From: Caulobacter vibrioides
GTDB lineage: Bacteria; Pseudomonadota; Alphaproteobacteria; Caulobacterales; Caulobacteraceae
Direction of reading: 5' to 3'
NCBI RefSeq assembly: GCF_002310375.3
Contig: NZ_CP023315.3
Location: 496,001-560,000 of the forward strand
DNA length: 64,000 bases
Made by a program: the position numbers and the translations under genes. This document shows, piece after piece, positions 27,629-38,937 of the stretch; the first letter of the stretch is position 1; each line of letters begins with the position of its first letter. The notes beneath the pieces were generated by a model that did no database searches, was not told the DNA's origin, and saw only the letters and a list, made by a program, of their open reading frames with translations.

Positions 27629-28720
27629 CTACTCGGCGGCGACCTTGGTCGCGCTGGCGCCGAACTTGGCGTCCAGCTCGCCGGCGCTGTAGCGCTTGGC
27701 CATGACGGCGGTCGACAGCGGCTTGATCTTGTCAGCGTGGCCGGCCGAGCCGAACTCGACAAAGCGGGCCTGGCAGACCTTGCGCATGGCTTCCTTGGCG
27801 GGCTTGAGATAGGCGCGCGGGTCGAACTCGTGCGGCTTCTCGACCAGCAGTTTGCGGATGGCGCCGGTCATGGCCATGCGGTTGTCGGTGTCGACATTGA
27901 TCTTGCGCACGCCGTGCTTGATGCCGCGCTGGATCTCTTCCACCGGCACGCCCCAGGTCTGGGGCATCTCGCCGCCGTACTGGTTGATGATGTCCTGCAG
28001 GTCCTGCGGGACCGAGCTGGAGCCGTGCATCACCAGGTGGGTGTTGGGCAGGCGGCGGTGGATTTCCTCGATCACGTTCATGGCCAGGACGTCGCCGTCC
28101 GGCTTGCGCGTGAACTTGTAGGCGCCGTGGCTGGTGCCCATGGCGATGGCCAGGGCGTCGACGCCGGTGGCCTGCACGAACTCGACCGCCTGATCCGGAT
28201 CGGTCAGCAGCTCGTCATGAGACAGCTTGCCCTCGAAGCCGTGACCGTCCTCGGCCTCGCCCATGCCGGTCTCCAGCGAGCCCAGAACGCCCAGTTCGCC
28301 CTCGACCGAAACGCCGCAGCTGTGAGCCATCTGGACCACCTTGCGGGTGACCTCGACATTGTACTCGTAGCTGGCCGGGGTCTTGGCGTCTTCCATCAGC
28401 GAGCCGTCCATCATCACCGAGGTGAAGCCGTACTGGATCGCCGTGGCGCAGGTCGCCGGACCATTGCCGTGGTCCTGGTGCATGCAGACCGGGATGTGCG
28501 GATAGAGCTCGACCAGGGCGTCGATCAGGCGCGCCAGGACGATGTCGTTGGCGTAGTTCCGCGCGCCGCGCGAGGCCTGGATGATGACCGGCGAGTTGAC
28601 CGCGTCCGCGGCCTCCATGATCGCCAGGCCTTGTTCCATGTTGTTGATATTAAAGGCGGGCAGTCCGTACTCATGCTCGGCGGCATGGTCCAACAGCTGG
28701 CGCAGCGTGATGCGAGCCAC
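27629..28720 (-). CDS. fba: Class II fructose-bisphosphate aldolase
   Basis: A zinc-dependent aldolase of 363 residues cleaving fructose-1,6-bisphosphate. Zinc-ligand segments are visible in [19 protein letters not shown] and the later [10 protein letters not shown] and HGSSSVP blocks, followed by [16 protein letters not shown]. It belongs to the type B class II branch. It is the third gene of a glycolytic series on this strand after gap and pgk, 165 bases downstream of pgk, and is followed by a strong terminator. Confidence 0.95.
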   Translation of the reverse strand: MARITLRQLLDHAAEHEYGLPAFNINNMEQGLAIMEAADAVNSPVIIQASRGARNYANDIVLARLIDALVELYPHIPVCMHQDHGNGPATCATAIQYGFTSVMMDGSLMEDAKTPASYEYNVEVTRKVVQMAHSCGVSVEGELGVLGSLETGMGEAEDGHGFEGKLSHDELLTDPDQAVEFVQATGVDALAIAMGTSHGAYKFTRKPDGDVLAMNVIEEIHRRLPNTHLVMHGSSSVPQDLQDIINQYGGEMPQTWGVPVEEIQRGIKHGVRKINVDTDNRMAMTGAIRKLLVEKPHEFDPRAYLKPAKEAMRKVCQARFVEFGSAGHADKIKPLSTAVMAKRYSAGELDAKFGASATKVAAE

Positions 28721-28800
28721 GTAATTCTCTCCTGCAAGCGTGAAGTGGTTTGGGTCGTTTCTTGTTTTTGGGGCCCGGCGCTGAAGCGCTCTTTGCCCAG

Positions 28801-28827
28801 GTCGTCAGTCTTTAAGTCGTCAGTCTT
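28801..28827. repeat. Tandem 12-base direct repeat between pgk and fba
   Basis: GTCGTCAGTCTT occurs twice (28801-28812 and 28816-28827), with a 15-base period, in the 165-base gap between pgk and fba. No other feature is seen in this gap. Confidence 0.6.
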
Positions 28828-28885
28828 CAGAACAGTTCGTCGTCGTTTGGTCGCGGGTCTGCATAACCCGCGCCAGAAGCTTATC

Positions 28886-30076
28886 TCAGGATTCGAGCGC
28901 CGCGACGCCCGGGAGCGTCTTGCCCTCCATCCATTCCAGGAACGCGCCGCCCGCCGTCGAGACGAAGGTGAAATCGGCCGACACGCCCGCGTGGTTCAAG
29001 GCCGCGACTGTATCACCACCGCCGGCCACGGCTACGATTTTACCCGATTTGGCGAGCAAGGCGGCATGTTTCGCCGCTGCAACGGTCGCTTCGTCGAACG
29101 GCGGTACTTCAAAGACACCCAGGGGACCGTTCCAGATCAAGGTCAGGCTCTGGTCCATGGCGGCCAGCAGACGCTTGGCGCTCTCGGGGCCCGCATCCAG
29201 GATCAGGTCGTCAGCCTGGACCTCGCCCAGCGAACGAACCGCCGTCTCGACGCCCGGCGCGACCTTCTTGGCCACGACGACGTCGACCGGCAGCAGCAGC
29301 TCGCAGCCGGCGGCCTTGGCCTTTTCCATGATCTCACGGGCGGTGTCGGCCAGGTCTTTTTCGCACAGCGAACCGCCGACATCGTGGCCCTGGGCGAACA
29401 GGAAGGTGTTGGCCATGCCGCCGCCGATCGCCAGGCGGTCCAGCTTGGCGACCAGGTTGTTGAGCAGGTCGAGCTTGGTCGAGACCTTGGAGCCGCCGAC
29501 GATGCCGATCACCGGCTTCTTCGGGTTGCCCAGCGCCGCGTCCAGGGCTTCCAGCTCGCGCTGCATCGACAGGCCCGGATAGGCCGGCAGCAGCTTGGCC
29601 AGGCCTTCGGTCGAGGCGTGGGCGCGGTGGGCGGCGCTGAAGGCGTCGTTGACATAGACGTCGCCATTGGCGGCCAGGGCCTTGGCGAACTCGGGATCGT
29701 TCTTTTCTTCGCCGGCGTGGAAGCGGACGTTCTCGAGCAGGGCGACGCCGCCGTTCTCGAGGCCGTCGACGACCTTGGTGGCTTCAGGCCCGACGCAGTC
29801 GCCGGCGAAGGCGACCGGCGCGCCCAGCAGCGCCGCCAGCGGCGCAGCCACAAAGGCGAGGCTCATCTCCGGCACGACCTTGCCCTTGGGCCGGTCGAAG
29901 TGAGCCAGCAGCACCACCTTGGCGCCTTGCTTGGCGAGATACTGGATGGTCGGCAGGGCCGAGCGCAGGCGGGTGTCGTCAGCGACCTTTCCCCCGTCGA
30001 CGGGCACGTTGAAGTCCACGCGGACCAGGGCGCGCTTGCCGGCGAGATCGGCGGTGTCGAGGGTGCGGAAGGTCAT
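28886..30076 (-). CDS. pgk: Phosphoglycerate kinase
   Basis: Transfers phosphate from 1,3-bisphosphoglycerate to ADP. The 396-residue length is normal. Start: the ATG at 30076 opening [20 protein letters not shown]; the frame is open far upstream (to 30700) but overlaps gap and is not coding there. Motifs include [22 protein letters not shown], the [12 protein letters not shown] hinge region, GGGMANTFL and the C-terminal [12 protein letters not shown]. It lies 72 bases after gap, separated from it by a hairpin. Confidence 0.96.
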   Translation of the reverse strand: MTFRTLDTADLAGKRALVRVDFNVPVDGGKVADDTRLRSALPTIQYLAKQGAKVVLLAHFDRPKGKVVPEMSLAFVAAPLAALLGAPVAFAGDCVGPEATKVVDGLENGGVALLENVRFHAGEEKNDPEFAKALAANGDVYVNDAFSAAHRAHASTEGLAKLLPAYPGLSMQRELEALDAALGNPKKPVIGIVGGSKVSTKLDLLNNLVAKLDRLAIGGGMANTFLFAQGHDVGGSLCEKDLADTAREIMEKAKAAGCELLLPVDVVVAKKVAPGVETAVRSLGEVQADDLILDAGPESAKRLLAAMDQSLTLIWNGPLGVFEVPPFDEATVAAAKHAALLAKSGKIVAVAGGGDTVAALNHAGVSADFTFVSTAGGAFLEWMEGKTLPGVAALES

Positions 30077-30098
30077 CGGTCGTCCTGAATGTCGAGCA

Positions 30099-30133
30099 AG
30101 GAAAACCCCCGCTCCTGGCGGGAGCGGGGGTTT
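30099..30133 (-). terminator. Intra-operon hairpin after gap
   Basis: A perfect 13-bp stem (AAACCCCCGCTCC at 30103-30115, GGAGCGGGGGTTT at 30121-30133) with TTTTCC beyond on the minus strand. It lies between gap and pgk, so it would partly uncouple their expression and allow gap to be made in excess. Confidence 0.85.
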
Positions 30134-30147
30134 GGTCTTTCGGTTCC

Positions 30148-31155
<1,008 letters not shown>

Positions 31156-31370
31156 GGGTCATTCTCCTGATATGTGGCCGCCAGGCGTGATCGACCGGCG
31201 TTCCCTATTTTGCTGCGCGTTTTGCGGGGGAGAGACGCGAAGTCAAGCCCGAGAAACTGACAACCGTCGTTAGAAAGCTGCTATGGGCTGCGCGTCGCCC
31301 AATTATCGCCCCCGCGTCTGGCTTAGACCCGTTCGATCTATATGTTGCGTCGCATGATGGATTTCCGCCG

Positions 31371-31760
31371 ATGATCCCGGCCGACAGTACGGCCCTCGAC
31401 CTTGCCGTGCGCCGCCTGGAGCGGGCGGTGAGCCAGCTTGAGCAGCGTATCGCGGCCAAGGCGGCCAAGGCGGCCGAGGCTGAACGCGCGCTGGCCGCCG
31501 CCGCTTCGGCGTCCGCATTGGCGGCCGTCACCCCCGAGCCGAGCCTGTTCGATGACCAGGAACGCGCTCGCCTCGTCGCCGACCTGGAAGCCGCTCGCGA
31601 GCGCGAGAAGGCTTTGGAAGAAGCCGGTGAGCAGGCCTCGGTCGCGCTGGGACGCGCCATCGCAGAAATCCGGGCGGCGCTTGGCGAAGACGCTGTCGCC
31701 AACGATCTGCACGCGCCGAGCGACGACGATGACCTGTTCGAAGACTCCGAGGAGGCCTGA
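31371..31760 (+). CDS. zauP: DUF4164 coiled-coil protein, ZauP-like partner of ZapA
   Basis: A 129-residue protein that is almost entirely coiled coil (residues 8-50 and 65-105: VRRLERAVSQLEQRIAAKAA, ARLVADLEAAREREKALEEA), ending in an acidic tail. It ends 3 bases before zapA. In Caulobacter the ZapA-neighbouring DUF4164 protein ZauP acts with ZapA to focus the FtsZ ring; gene order and coiled-coil design match. Role is by synteny. Confidence 0.85.
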   Translation: MIPADSTALDLAVRRLERAVSQLEQRIAAKAAKAAEAERALAAAASASALAAVTPEPSLFDDQERARLVADLEAAREREKALEEAGEQASVALGRAIAEIRAALGEDAVANDLHAPSDDDDLFEDSEEA

Positions 31761-31763
31761 TCC

Positions 31764-32090
31764 ATGGCTCAGGTGACCATCCAGGTGAACGGCCGGCCCT
31801 ACATGGTCGGCTGCGAGGACGGACAGGAGCCTCACCTGACCGAACTGGCGCGCCTGTTCGATCGCCAGGTCCGCCAAGTCAGTCAGGATGTCGGTCAACT
31901 GGGTGAAACGCGTCTGTTCCTGATGGGCGCTCTGCTGCTGGCCGACGAACTGTCGGACATGAAACTGCGCCTGGCCCACGCCAACGCCGAGATCGCCCGC
32001 ATGCAGCAGGAAGGCACCAAGGCCGAGATCGCCGCCATCCGGGCGCTGGATGCAGCCGCCGAGAAGATCGAGAAGCTGGCGACGGAATAA
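31764..32090 (+). CDS. zapA: Cell division protein ZapA
   Basis: A 108-residue FtsZ-ring associated protein. The globular N-terminal half reads VTIQVNGRPYMVGCEDGQEP and HLTELARLFDRQVRQV; the C-terminal half is a dimerising helix (LADELSDMKLRLAHANAEIARM). It is translated right after zauP. In many bacteria zapA is followed by 6S RNA and ygfA; here a parDE module is inserted in between. Confidence 0.93.
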   Translation: MAQVTIQVNGRPYMVGCEDGQEPHLTELARLFDRQVRQVSQDVGQLGETRLFLMGALLLADELSDMKLRLAHANAEIARMQQEGTKAEIAAIRALDAAAEKIEKLATE

Positions 32091-32092
32091 GG

Positions 32093-32392
32093 CTATTCGC
32101 CAAGGGCGAGCCCGACATCCTGCCCTCCATGCAGGATGCGGATGATAACCACGGCGTCGGCGGTGACGAAGAAGGCGATCATTGTGCGTCGCTCGAAACC
32201 CAGCAGTCTGAGGTTGGGTCGGATGTCGTCGCGTCTCACGCCCTGTTCCGGAAAATCGGCGAGGCCTGCGCAGCGCTCGTCGAGACGCGTAACATAGGCC
32301 AAGGCCGCGTTCGGCGCGCCATGTCCGGCGATGTAGTCGTACAGGTCTCGAAGGTCGTCGACCGCCTCCGGCGCGTAGACGATAGCCCTCAC
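32093..32392 (-). CDS. parE: ParE/RelE-family toxin
   Basis: A 99-residue toxin of the RelE/ParE fold: VYAPEAVDDLRDLYDYIAGH at the start, PEQGVRRDDIRPNLRLLGFERRTMIAFFV in the middle and ILHGGQD at the end are typical ParE. ParE toxins poison DNA gyrase. It overlaps the antitoxin gene upstream by 4 bases and ends 2 bases from the zapA stop, in convergent orientation. Confidence 0.9.
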   Translation of the reverse strand: MRAIVYAPEAVDDLRDLYDYIAGHGAPNAALAYVTRLDERCAGLADFPEQGVRRDDIRPNLRLLGFERRTMIAFFVTADAVVIIRILHGGQDVGLALGE

Positions 32393-32673
32393 TCAGGCTT
32401 GGCCTTGAGGCGCAGGGCGTGGTGCGCGCGGATCGAGGCCATGACGTCTTTCGCGGCGACGGCGCGGCCGGGGTCATCCAGCATCGCGTCGTAGACCGGC
32501 GCGACATCTTCCCGCAGCCAGCGCTCGACGGCCGCGTCACGCTCCTGCAGCGCTCGTACGCCGGCGCGGACAACTTCGCTGGCCGAGGCGTAGGTCCCCG
32601 TCGCCACCAGTTCGTCGATATAGCGTGACTGTTCGGCGGGCAGGCTGACGGTGCGCTTGCTGACGGTCGTCAT
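32389..32673 (-). CDS. parD: ParD-family antitoxin
   Basis: A 94-residue antitoxin with the ribbon-helix-helix start TVSKRTVSLPAEQSRYIDELVATG and SASEVVRAGVRALQERD, typical of ParD (RHH_3). The C-terminal tail wraps the toxin. It is the promoter-proximal gene of the pair and probably represses the operon, possibly through the palindrome at 32706-32726. Confidence 0.9.
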   Translation of the reverse strand: MTTVSKRTVSLPAEQSRYIDELVATGTYASASEVVRAGVRALQERDAAVERWLREDVAPVYDAMLDDPGRAVAAKDVMASIRAHHALRLKAKPE

Positions 32674-32705
32674 GGCGGATCTCCAGAGGCGATCAAGTTA
32701 GCAGG

Positions 32706-32726
32706 CGGTATGAAGAATGCATACCG
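32706..32726. promoter_or_regulatory. Candidate parDE operator palindrome
   Basis: CGGTATG (32706-32712) and CATACCG (32720-32726) form a perfect 7-bp inverted repeat with a 7-base spacer, 33 bases upstream of parD. Ribbon-helix-helix antitoxins bind such palindromes at their own promoters. Confidence 0.5.
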
Positions 32727-32780
32727 GCAAGGGGCGTCACCGCGCCGCTGGCTTTATCGCCTCCGAACCCCTATCTTGTT

Positions 32781-32955
32781 AGGCGGCGGGTCTTGCTGTG
32801 GCTCTCGTCGAAGATTTCTATTCCCAGGGACCTTAATCTCTCTATCGGGACCTGTTCCCTCCCGTGGCCGTGGCTGCGGGAACACGGGGCCCACCTGTAA
32901 CTAACAGGTTCGAGTGGATTGAAACGTCTTCACGGTTCTTCGCGGCGCCGCCACC
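32781..32955 (+). ncRNA. ssrS: 6S RNA (approximate ends)
   Basis: 6S RNA sequesters housekeeping RNA polymerase. The region is non-coding, folds with closing arms GGCGGCGG (from 32782) and CGCCGCC (to about 32952), has a large central region and a terminal CACCTGTAACTAACAGGT hairpin, and ends with a T-rich stretch. It sits between zapA and the 5-formyl-THF cyclo-ligase gene, the conserved place of ssrS. The ends are estimated by eye. A short open frame at 32710-32904 is not a gene. Confidence 0.8.
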
Positions 32956-32970
32956 TTTTCTCCATAAGAG

Positions 32971-33080
32971 CTGTCTTCCCGGCCAGGTGCGAAGCACGCC
33001 GAGTCGGGATCGCCGGAAGCGTGGCGCGTGCCGTGCTCCCGGTTCGGCGCGGCCTTGCGGCCGCTGGACCGGGATGACAG
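32971..33080. repeat. GTCATCCCGG-type palindromic repeat
   Basis: It starts CTGTCTTCCCGG and ends CCGGGATGACAG (11 of 12 positions complementary) with further complementary blocks inside. It is the sibling of 17328-17429. It lies between 6S RNA and the following gene and ends 10 bases before its ATG, so the hairpin may affect translation. Confidence 0.75.
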
Positions 33081-33090
33081 CTTCCACGGA

Positions 33091-33699
33091 ATGACCATCG
33101 TCGATCCCGTCGCGGCCAAGACCGCCCTCCGCGTCTTTCTGCGGAACCAGCGCAAGCAACTGGCGATCGAGACGCCCCAGGCCGACTGGATGATCGCCGA
33201 GCAGGCCCGCGCACCGCTGGCGCGGCTGTTCCCCGATCCCAAGGGCAAGGTCGCGGCGCTCTATCATGGACTGGGCTCAGAGATTTCGCCGCTCATCCTG
33301 GCCGAGCAGATGGCCGAGGCGGGCTGGACCCTGGCCCTGCCCAAGGTGGTCAATCCCGACGGCGGCAAGATGATCTTCCGGCGCTGGACCCCTGGCCAAC
33401 CCCTCAAGCGCGATAAGATCGGCCTGCTGGCGCCCGGACGCGAGCAGCCGATGATCGTTCCCGACCTCGTCGTCACGCCCTTGCTGGCCTTCCAGCGCGA
33501 CGGCGTGCGGCTGGGCCAGGGCGGCGGCTACTATGATCGCGCCTTGGCGTTTCTGCGCTCGCGGCGCCCGGTCTTCGTCCTGGGCCTCGCCTACAGCGGT
33601 CAACAAGCGGAGAATTTGCCGCACGAGGCGCACGATCAAAGGCTGGACGCGATCCTTACTGAAAAAGAATATATAGCCGTCAAGGACATGGCCGGGTAA
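33091..33699 (+). CDS. 5-formyltetrahydrofolate cyclo-ligase
   Basis: Converts 5-formyl-THF to 5,10-methenyl-THF using ATP. The 202-residue protein has ALRVFLRNQRKQLA at the start, ALYHGLGSEISP, LALPKVV, and the ATP-binding VRLGQGGGYYDRALAFL motif. It is the YgfA-type gene that follows 6S RNA in many genomes. The ATG at 33091 lies only 10 bases after a palindromic repeat. The frame is open upstream within that repeat but is not coding. Confidence 0.93.
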   Translation: MTIVDPVAAKTALRVFLRNQRKQLAIETPQADWMIAEQARAPLARLFPDPKGKVAALYHGLGSEISPLILAEQMAEAGWTLALPKVVNPDGGKMIFRRWTPGQPLKRDKIGLLAPGREQPMIVPDLVVTPLLAFQRDGVRLGQGGGYYDRALAFLRSRRPVFVLGLAYSGQQAENLPHEAHDQRLDAILTEKEYIAVKDMAG

Positions 33700-33732
33700 C
33701 GGGCCTGCACATTCCGCTTTTTGGGACTATCG

Positions 33733-34554
33733 ATGCGTTTCGCCTTCTTCGGCGATGTCGTCGGCAAGTCGGGTCGTGACGGCCTGGCCGACCATCTGCC
33801 CGACCTTCGTCGTCAGCTCGGCCTCGAGTTTGTGATCATCAACGCCGAGAACGCCGCGGCGGGCTTCGGCATCACCGAGAACACCGCGCGCGAGCTGTTC
33901 GAGGCCGGGGCCGATTGCCTGACCCTGGGCAATCACAGCTGGGACCAGCGCGAGGCCCTGACCTATATCGTGCGCGAGCCGCGCCTGATCCGGCCGGCCA
34001 ACTATCCGATCCTGTCCGATGCGCCGGGCCGGGGCAGCCACCTGTTCCAGACCGACTCGGGCAAGACGGTGTTCGTGGTCAATCTGCTGGGCCGCGTGCA
34101 CATGGACGCCATGGACGACCCCTTCGCCGCCGCCGACCGCGAGCTGGACAAGGCCCCGCTGGGCCAGGTGGCCGACGCGGTGATCGTCGACATGCACTGC
34201 GAGGCGACCTCGGAAAAGATGGCCATGGGCCACTATTGCGACGGCCGCGCCTCGCTGGTGGTCGGCACCCACACCCACGTGCCGACCGCCGACTGCCAGG
34301 TCCTGCCCGGCGGCACCGCCTATCAGACCGACGCCGGCGCCTGCGCCGACTATGACAGCGTGATCGGCAACCAGAAGGAAGAGCCCCTGCGGCGCTTCAC
34401 CACCAAGATCAGCGGCGGCCGCTATCAGCCGGCCTCCGGTCCGGCCACGGTCTGCGGGGTGTTCGTCGAGACCGACGATCGCACCGGCCTGGCGGTGCGG
34501 GTCGAACCGATCCGGGTGGGCGGGCGGCTGAAAGAGACCATTCCCACGGTTTAG
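33733..34554 (+). CDS. TIGR00282-family metallophosphoesterase (YmdB-like)
   Basis: A calcineurin-like phosphodiesterase of 273 residues. It begins [18 protein letters not shown] with metal ligands in GDVVG, then [42 protein letters not shown] and [10 protein letters not shown]. Its relatives hydrolyse 2',3'-cyclic nucleotides. The ATG at 33733 is preferred as it begins the family core; a TTG 12 bases upstream is open. Confidence 0.9.
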   Translation: MRFAFFGDVVGKSGRDGLADHLPDLRRQLGLEFVIINAENAAAGFGITENTARELFEAGADCLTLGNHSWDQREALTYIVREPRLIRPANYPILSDAPGRGSHLFQTDSGKTVFVVNLLGRVHMDAMDDPFAAADRELDKAPLGQVADAVIVDMHCEATSEKMAMGHYCDGRASLVVGTHTHVPTADCQVLPGGTAYQTDAGACADYDSVIGNQKEEPLRRFTTKISGGRYQPASGPATVCGVFVETDDRTGLAVRVEPIRVGGRLKETIPTV

Positions 34555-34648
34555 GGCCGCAAAAGGCGGGCTTTGTTGTCAAACCCGCTCGCGAGGGGCT
34601 AAAAGCCCGGCCTTCCAGAACCTCACCGACGACAGAGGGCGCGCGCGC

Positions 34649-35404
34649 ATGGCCGGCCATTCGAAATTCAAGAACATCATGCACCGCAAGGGTCGCGCCG
34701 ACGCCGCGCGGTCCAAGCTGTTCTCCAAGCTGTCGCGGGAAATCACCGTCGCGGCCAAGACGGGCCTGCCCGATCCGGCCATGAACCCGCGCCTGCGCCT
34801 GGCCGTGAACAACGCCAAGGCCGAAAGCCTGCCCAAGGACGTGATCGAGCGCGCGATCAAGAAGTCGCAGATGGGCGACGCGGCCGACTATTTCGAAATC
34901 CGCTACGAAGGCGTCGCCGCCGGCGGCGTCGGCATCGTCGTCGAGGTGCTGACCGACAACAAGAACCGCGCCGCCGCCAACGTCCGCTCCTACTTCACCA
35001 AGATGGGCGGCAATATGGGCGCCACCGGCTCGGTGACCTTCAACTTCGATCGTGTCGGCCAGATCAGCTATCCGGCCAAGGCCGCGTCGGAAGACGACAT
35101 GATGGAAGCGGCCATCGAGGCGGGCGCCGACGACGTCGTCTCCGATATGGACGAGGAAGGCGAAGGCCACACCGTCTACACCGCCTTCGAAAGCCTGAAC
35201 GATGTGGCCGCCGCCCTGGAAGCCAAGTTCGGCGCGGCCGGCAACACCAAGATCGCCTGGCGTCCGAAGATGCAGGTGCCGGTCACCGGCGACAGCGTCG
35301 CCACCCTGATGAAGCTGCTCGACATGCTGGACGAGGACGACGACGTCCAGGCCGTCTACTCGAACGAAGAGATCAGCGACGAAGACCTGGCCAGGCTGGG
35401 TTGA
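34649..35404 (+). CDS. YebC/PmpR-family protein
   Basis: A 251-residue protein starting [20 protein letters not shown], the invariant YebC N-terminus. Further signatures are [32 protein letters not shown] and [12 protein letters not shown]. Members act as transcription regulators or as translation factors that relieve ribosome stalling at proline stretches. In many bacteria yebC lies directly before ruvC; here purC, a GFA gene and a peptidase gene are between. Confidence 0.94.
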   Translation: MAGHSKFKNIMHRKGRADAARSKLFSKLSREITVAAKTGLPDPAMNPRLRLAVNNAKAESLPKDVIERAIKKSQMGDAADYFEIRYEGVAAGGVGIVVEVLTDNKNRAAANVRSYFTKMGGNMGATGSVTFNFDRVGQISYPAKAASEDDMMEAAIEAGADDVVSDMDEEGEGHTVYTAFESLNDVAAALEAKFGAAGNTKIAWRPKMQVPVTGDSVATLMKLLDMLDEDDDVQAVYSNEEISDEDLARLG

Positions 35405-35471
35405 TGAATTGGGGGAGGTCCGGTGGGGCCTCCCCTTCGTCTTTGCGTATCCCCGAAAGGCCGAGGCCCTA

Positions 35472-36434
<963 letters not shown>

Positions 36435-36443
36435 GGCGACGCC

Positions 36444-36851
36444 TCAGCCGGGCGGATTCTGCTCGAACTGCAGCGCGTCCTCATGCGGGCGATGCCAGGG
36501 CGGCGCGCTGACCATCCACATGTCGGCCTGGACCTTGAAGTCCGAGGCGTCATCCAGACTGCCGACCTTCACCGCGACCATGTGTCGGTTCTTGTCCGGT
36601 CGCGAGAAGACGTGAACGCCGCAGGTCCCGCAGAAATAGGAGCCGCCGCTAGCCTCGCTGGCGCGGAACACGCGGGGCTCCCCGGCGGTCACCTCAAGCG
36701 CGTCAGCGGGAAACACCATGGTCAGGTTCGGCGAGCCGCCCGCCACGTACTGGCAGTCGCGGCAGTGGCAGGCGATGTGGAACAGCGCCGCCGCCGTCAC
36801 GGTGTAGCGGATCTCGCCGCAGCGGCAGCCGCCGGTTCTGCTGGTCATCAC
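36444..36851 (-). CDS. GFA/CENP-V family zinc protein
   Basis: A 135-residue zinc protein. The cysteine sets GGCRCGEIRYTV, HCRDCQYV and FCGTCGVHVF match the GFA (glutathione-dependent formaldehyde-activating enzyme) fold. Substrate specificity cannot be given. It converges with purC with a 9-base gap. Confidence 0.9.
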   Translation of the reverse strand: MMTSRTGGCRCGEIRYTVTAAALFHIACHCRDCQYVAGGSPNLTMVFPADALEVTAGEPRVFRASEASGGSYFCGTCGVHVFSRPDKNRHMVAVKVGSLDDASDFKVQADMWMVSAPPWHRPHEDALQFEQNPPG

Positions 36852-36862
36852 CGCGTCCCGCC

Positions 36863-38287
36863 CTACTTCCCGCCCGCATAGTCCTTGATCAGGCCGTGCA
36901 AAAAGTCGCGCCCCTCATAGAGCGACTTGACGCGCATGCGCTCGTTGAGGCCGTGAGCGCCAGTCCCGTCTGGACCATGGAACAGGCCGGTGACGCCATA
37001 GGTCGGGATGCCCGCCGCGCTGGTGTGGACCGCGTCGGTCGCGCCGGTCGACATGACCGGCAGGATCGGAACGCCGGGCCACAGCTTGGCGGCGTTCTTC
37101 TGAATGGGGCCCATGATCGCCGGCGTCAGCGGCGGGGGCGGTGAGGCGGGCTTGGAGCTGTGGGCCAGGGTCACGGCGACCGCTGGATCCGCAGCCAGCT
37201 CGGTCAGCTTGGCCTTGACCTCATCGATGGGCGTGCCGGGAAGGATACGGCAGTTGATGTTCGCCGTAGCCCGCTGGGGCAGGGCGTTCGGCGCGTGGCC
37301 CGCGCTGACCATGGTGGCGACGCAGGTGGTCCGCAGCATCGAATTCCAGGTGCGGTCCTTGGTGATCAAGGCGAGCGCGGCCGGATCGTTGATGTCGGCG
37401 ACCAGGGCCTTCATCGCCGTCGCCTGCTCCGGCGTCACGCGCGCCTGCATCTGGGTGAAGTAGCCCCGCGTGGCGTCGTTGAAGCGCGGCGGGAACTGAT
37501 AGGCGCCGATCCGGTCGAGCGCTGCGGACAGCTGATAGATCGCATTGGGCGAAATGGGTCGGCTGGAATGTCCGCCCGGATTGGTCACGGTGAGCGTAAA
37601 GTCCTGGTAGACCTTCTCGCCGGCCTGGACCTCGAGCATGACCGCCTTGCCCTGTTCATCGAGGAGACCTGAGGCGCCTTCGTTCAGGGCGAACTCGGCG
37701 TCGACCAGGGGGCGGTGGTTCTTCAACAGGTCCTCGATGCCGTTATAGCCCTCGCTCTCCTCGCCGCAGGTCAGGGCCATCTTGATGTCGCGCTTGGGCT
37801 TGAACCCCGCCTGCTTCAGCCGGATCAGGCTGTCGACCCAGATGGCGGCCTGGGCCTTGTCGTCCGACGTGCCGCGTCCGTAGAAATAGCCGTTCTCCTC
37901 GACCAGCTTGAACGGATCGCGGGTCCAGTCCTCGCGCTTGGCCTCGACGACATCGATATGGGCCAGCAGCAGAATGGGCTTGGTCTTGGCGTCGGTCCCG
38001 CGCAGGACCGCGACGAGGTTGCCTTCGCGCGGATGCTTGGGCTCGACCACGACCTTGACGTCGGCTTCTGGGAAGCCGGCCGCCTTCAGCCTGGCGCCCA
38101 TGGCCTCGGAGGCCGCAGTGCACGAGCCGACCGACAGGGTGGTGTTGATCTCGACCAGCTCCTGGTAGAGCGCGCGGAAGGCCAACTGGTCCGGGCTGAG
38201 GCTCTTGGGCGTCGGCGCGGTCTGCGCGTTCGCGGTCGTCGCCAGCGCCATCAGCGCGCCCACCGTCGTCCATGCCATCGGCTTCAT
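36863..38287 (-). CDS. Exported M20-family peptidase
   Basis: A 474-residue zinc peptidase. It begins with a signal peptide (MKPMAWTTVGALMALATTAN, cleaved near AQT). Metal-site motifs are LLLAHIDVVEAKREDW, GRGTSDDKAQAAIWVDSL and LTCGEESEGYNGIE, followed by GHSSRP in the dimerisation lid. This is the carboxypeptidase/dipeptidase M20 pattern. It is divergent from ruvC with 125 bases between. Confidence 0.9.
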   Translation of the reverse strand: MKPMAWTTVGALMALATTANAQTAPTPKSLSPDQLAFRALYQELVEINTTLSVGSCTAASEAMGARLKAAGFPEADVKVVVEPKHPREGNLVAVLRGTDAKTKPILLLAHIDVVEAKREDWTRDPFKLVEENGYFYGRGTSDDKAQAAIWVDSLIRLKQAGFKPKRDIKMALTCGEESEGYNGIEDLLKNHRPLVDAEFALNEGASGLLDEQGKAVMLEVQAGEKVYQDFTLTVTNPGGHSSRPISPNAIYQLSAALDRIGAYQFPPRFNDATRGYFTQMQARVTPEQATAMKALVADINDPAALALITKDRTWNSMLRTTCVATMVSAGHAPNALPQRATANINCRILPGTPIDEVKAKLTELAADPAVAVTLAHSSKPASPPPPLTPAIMGPIQKNAAKLWPGVPILPVMSTGATDAVHTSAAGIPTYGVTGLFHGPDGTGAHGLNERMRVKSLYEGRDFLHGLIKDYAGGK

Positions 38288-38412
38288 CGAAATCGTCTCC
38301 CCAGGACCTTGCGGCGGGCAGCAGAGCCCGCCTCGCGGCCGTGCGCAAGGGGCGCGCGCGGTTAACCGTCCGTTAGCAAAGGACTGGCTTTTCGTGGGGG
38401 CGCGAAAAGGCG

Positions 38413-38937
38413 ATGGTGCGAGAACACATGATGAACGCGAATCGCACCCCCATTCGAATTCTGGGCCTGGATCCCGGCCTGCGCCGCACCGGCTGGGGCG
38501 TGCTCGCCGTCGAGGGGTCGCGTATGACCCACGTCGCCCATGGCGTGATCGCGCCGGACGAGAAGGCCGAGTTCGCTGACCGACTGCTGCATCTGTTCGA
38601 GGGCATCACGGCGGTGATCGAGCAGCATCGCCCCGACGAGGCGGCGGTCGAGGAGGTGTTCCTCAACACCAACGCCCAGTCGACCTTGAAGCTGGGCCAC
38701 GCCCGCGCCGCCGCCTTGATCGCGCCGGCCCGCGCCGGACTGCTGGTGGCCGAATACTCGACGCGCCTGGTCAAGAAGGCGGTGGTCGGGACGGGCGCGG
38801 CCGACAAGGCGCAGATCGGTTTCATGATCGCGCGGCTGTTGCCGACAGCGGGCAAGACGACGGCCGACTGCGCCGATGCGCTCGCCGTCGCCATCACTCA
38901 CGCCAATCTGCGCGTCGCCAATCGGAGGGTCGCATGA
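38413..38937 (+). CDS. ruvC: Holliday junction resolvase RuvC
   Basis: An endonuclease that cleaves Holliday junctions. It has [17 protein letters not shown] with the first catalytic Asp, [24 protein letters not shown] and [12 protein letters not shown] with the last catalytic acids. The ATG at 38413 could be replaced by one at 38428 (MMNANRTP). It overlaps ruvA by 4 bases; ruvB follows after a repeat. Confidence 0.95.
   Translation: MVREHMMNANRTPIRILGLDPGLRRTGWGVLAVEGSRMTHVAHGVIAPDEKAEFADRLLHLFEGITAVIEQHRPDEAAVEEVFLNTNAQSTLKLGHARAAALIAPARAGLLVAEYSTRLVKKAVVGTGAADKAQIGFMIARLLPTAGKTTADCADALAVAITHANLRVANRRVA

Noticed and set aside
27737-30088. 783-codon open frame on the plus strand opposite fba and pgk
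   Set aside because: Antisense shadow of two certain glycolytic genes.
32710-32904. Short open frame upstream of ygfA
   Set aside because: It lies in the 6S RNA region and has no ribosome site or family resemblance.
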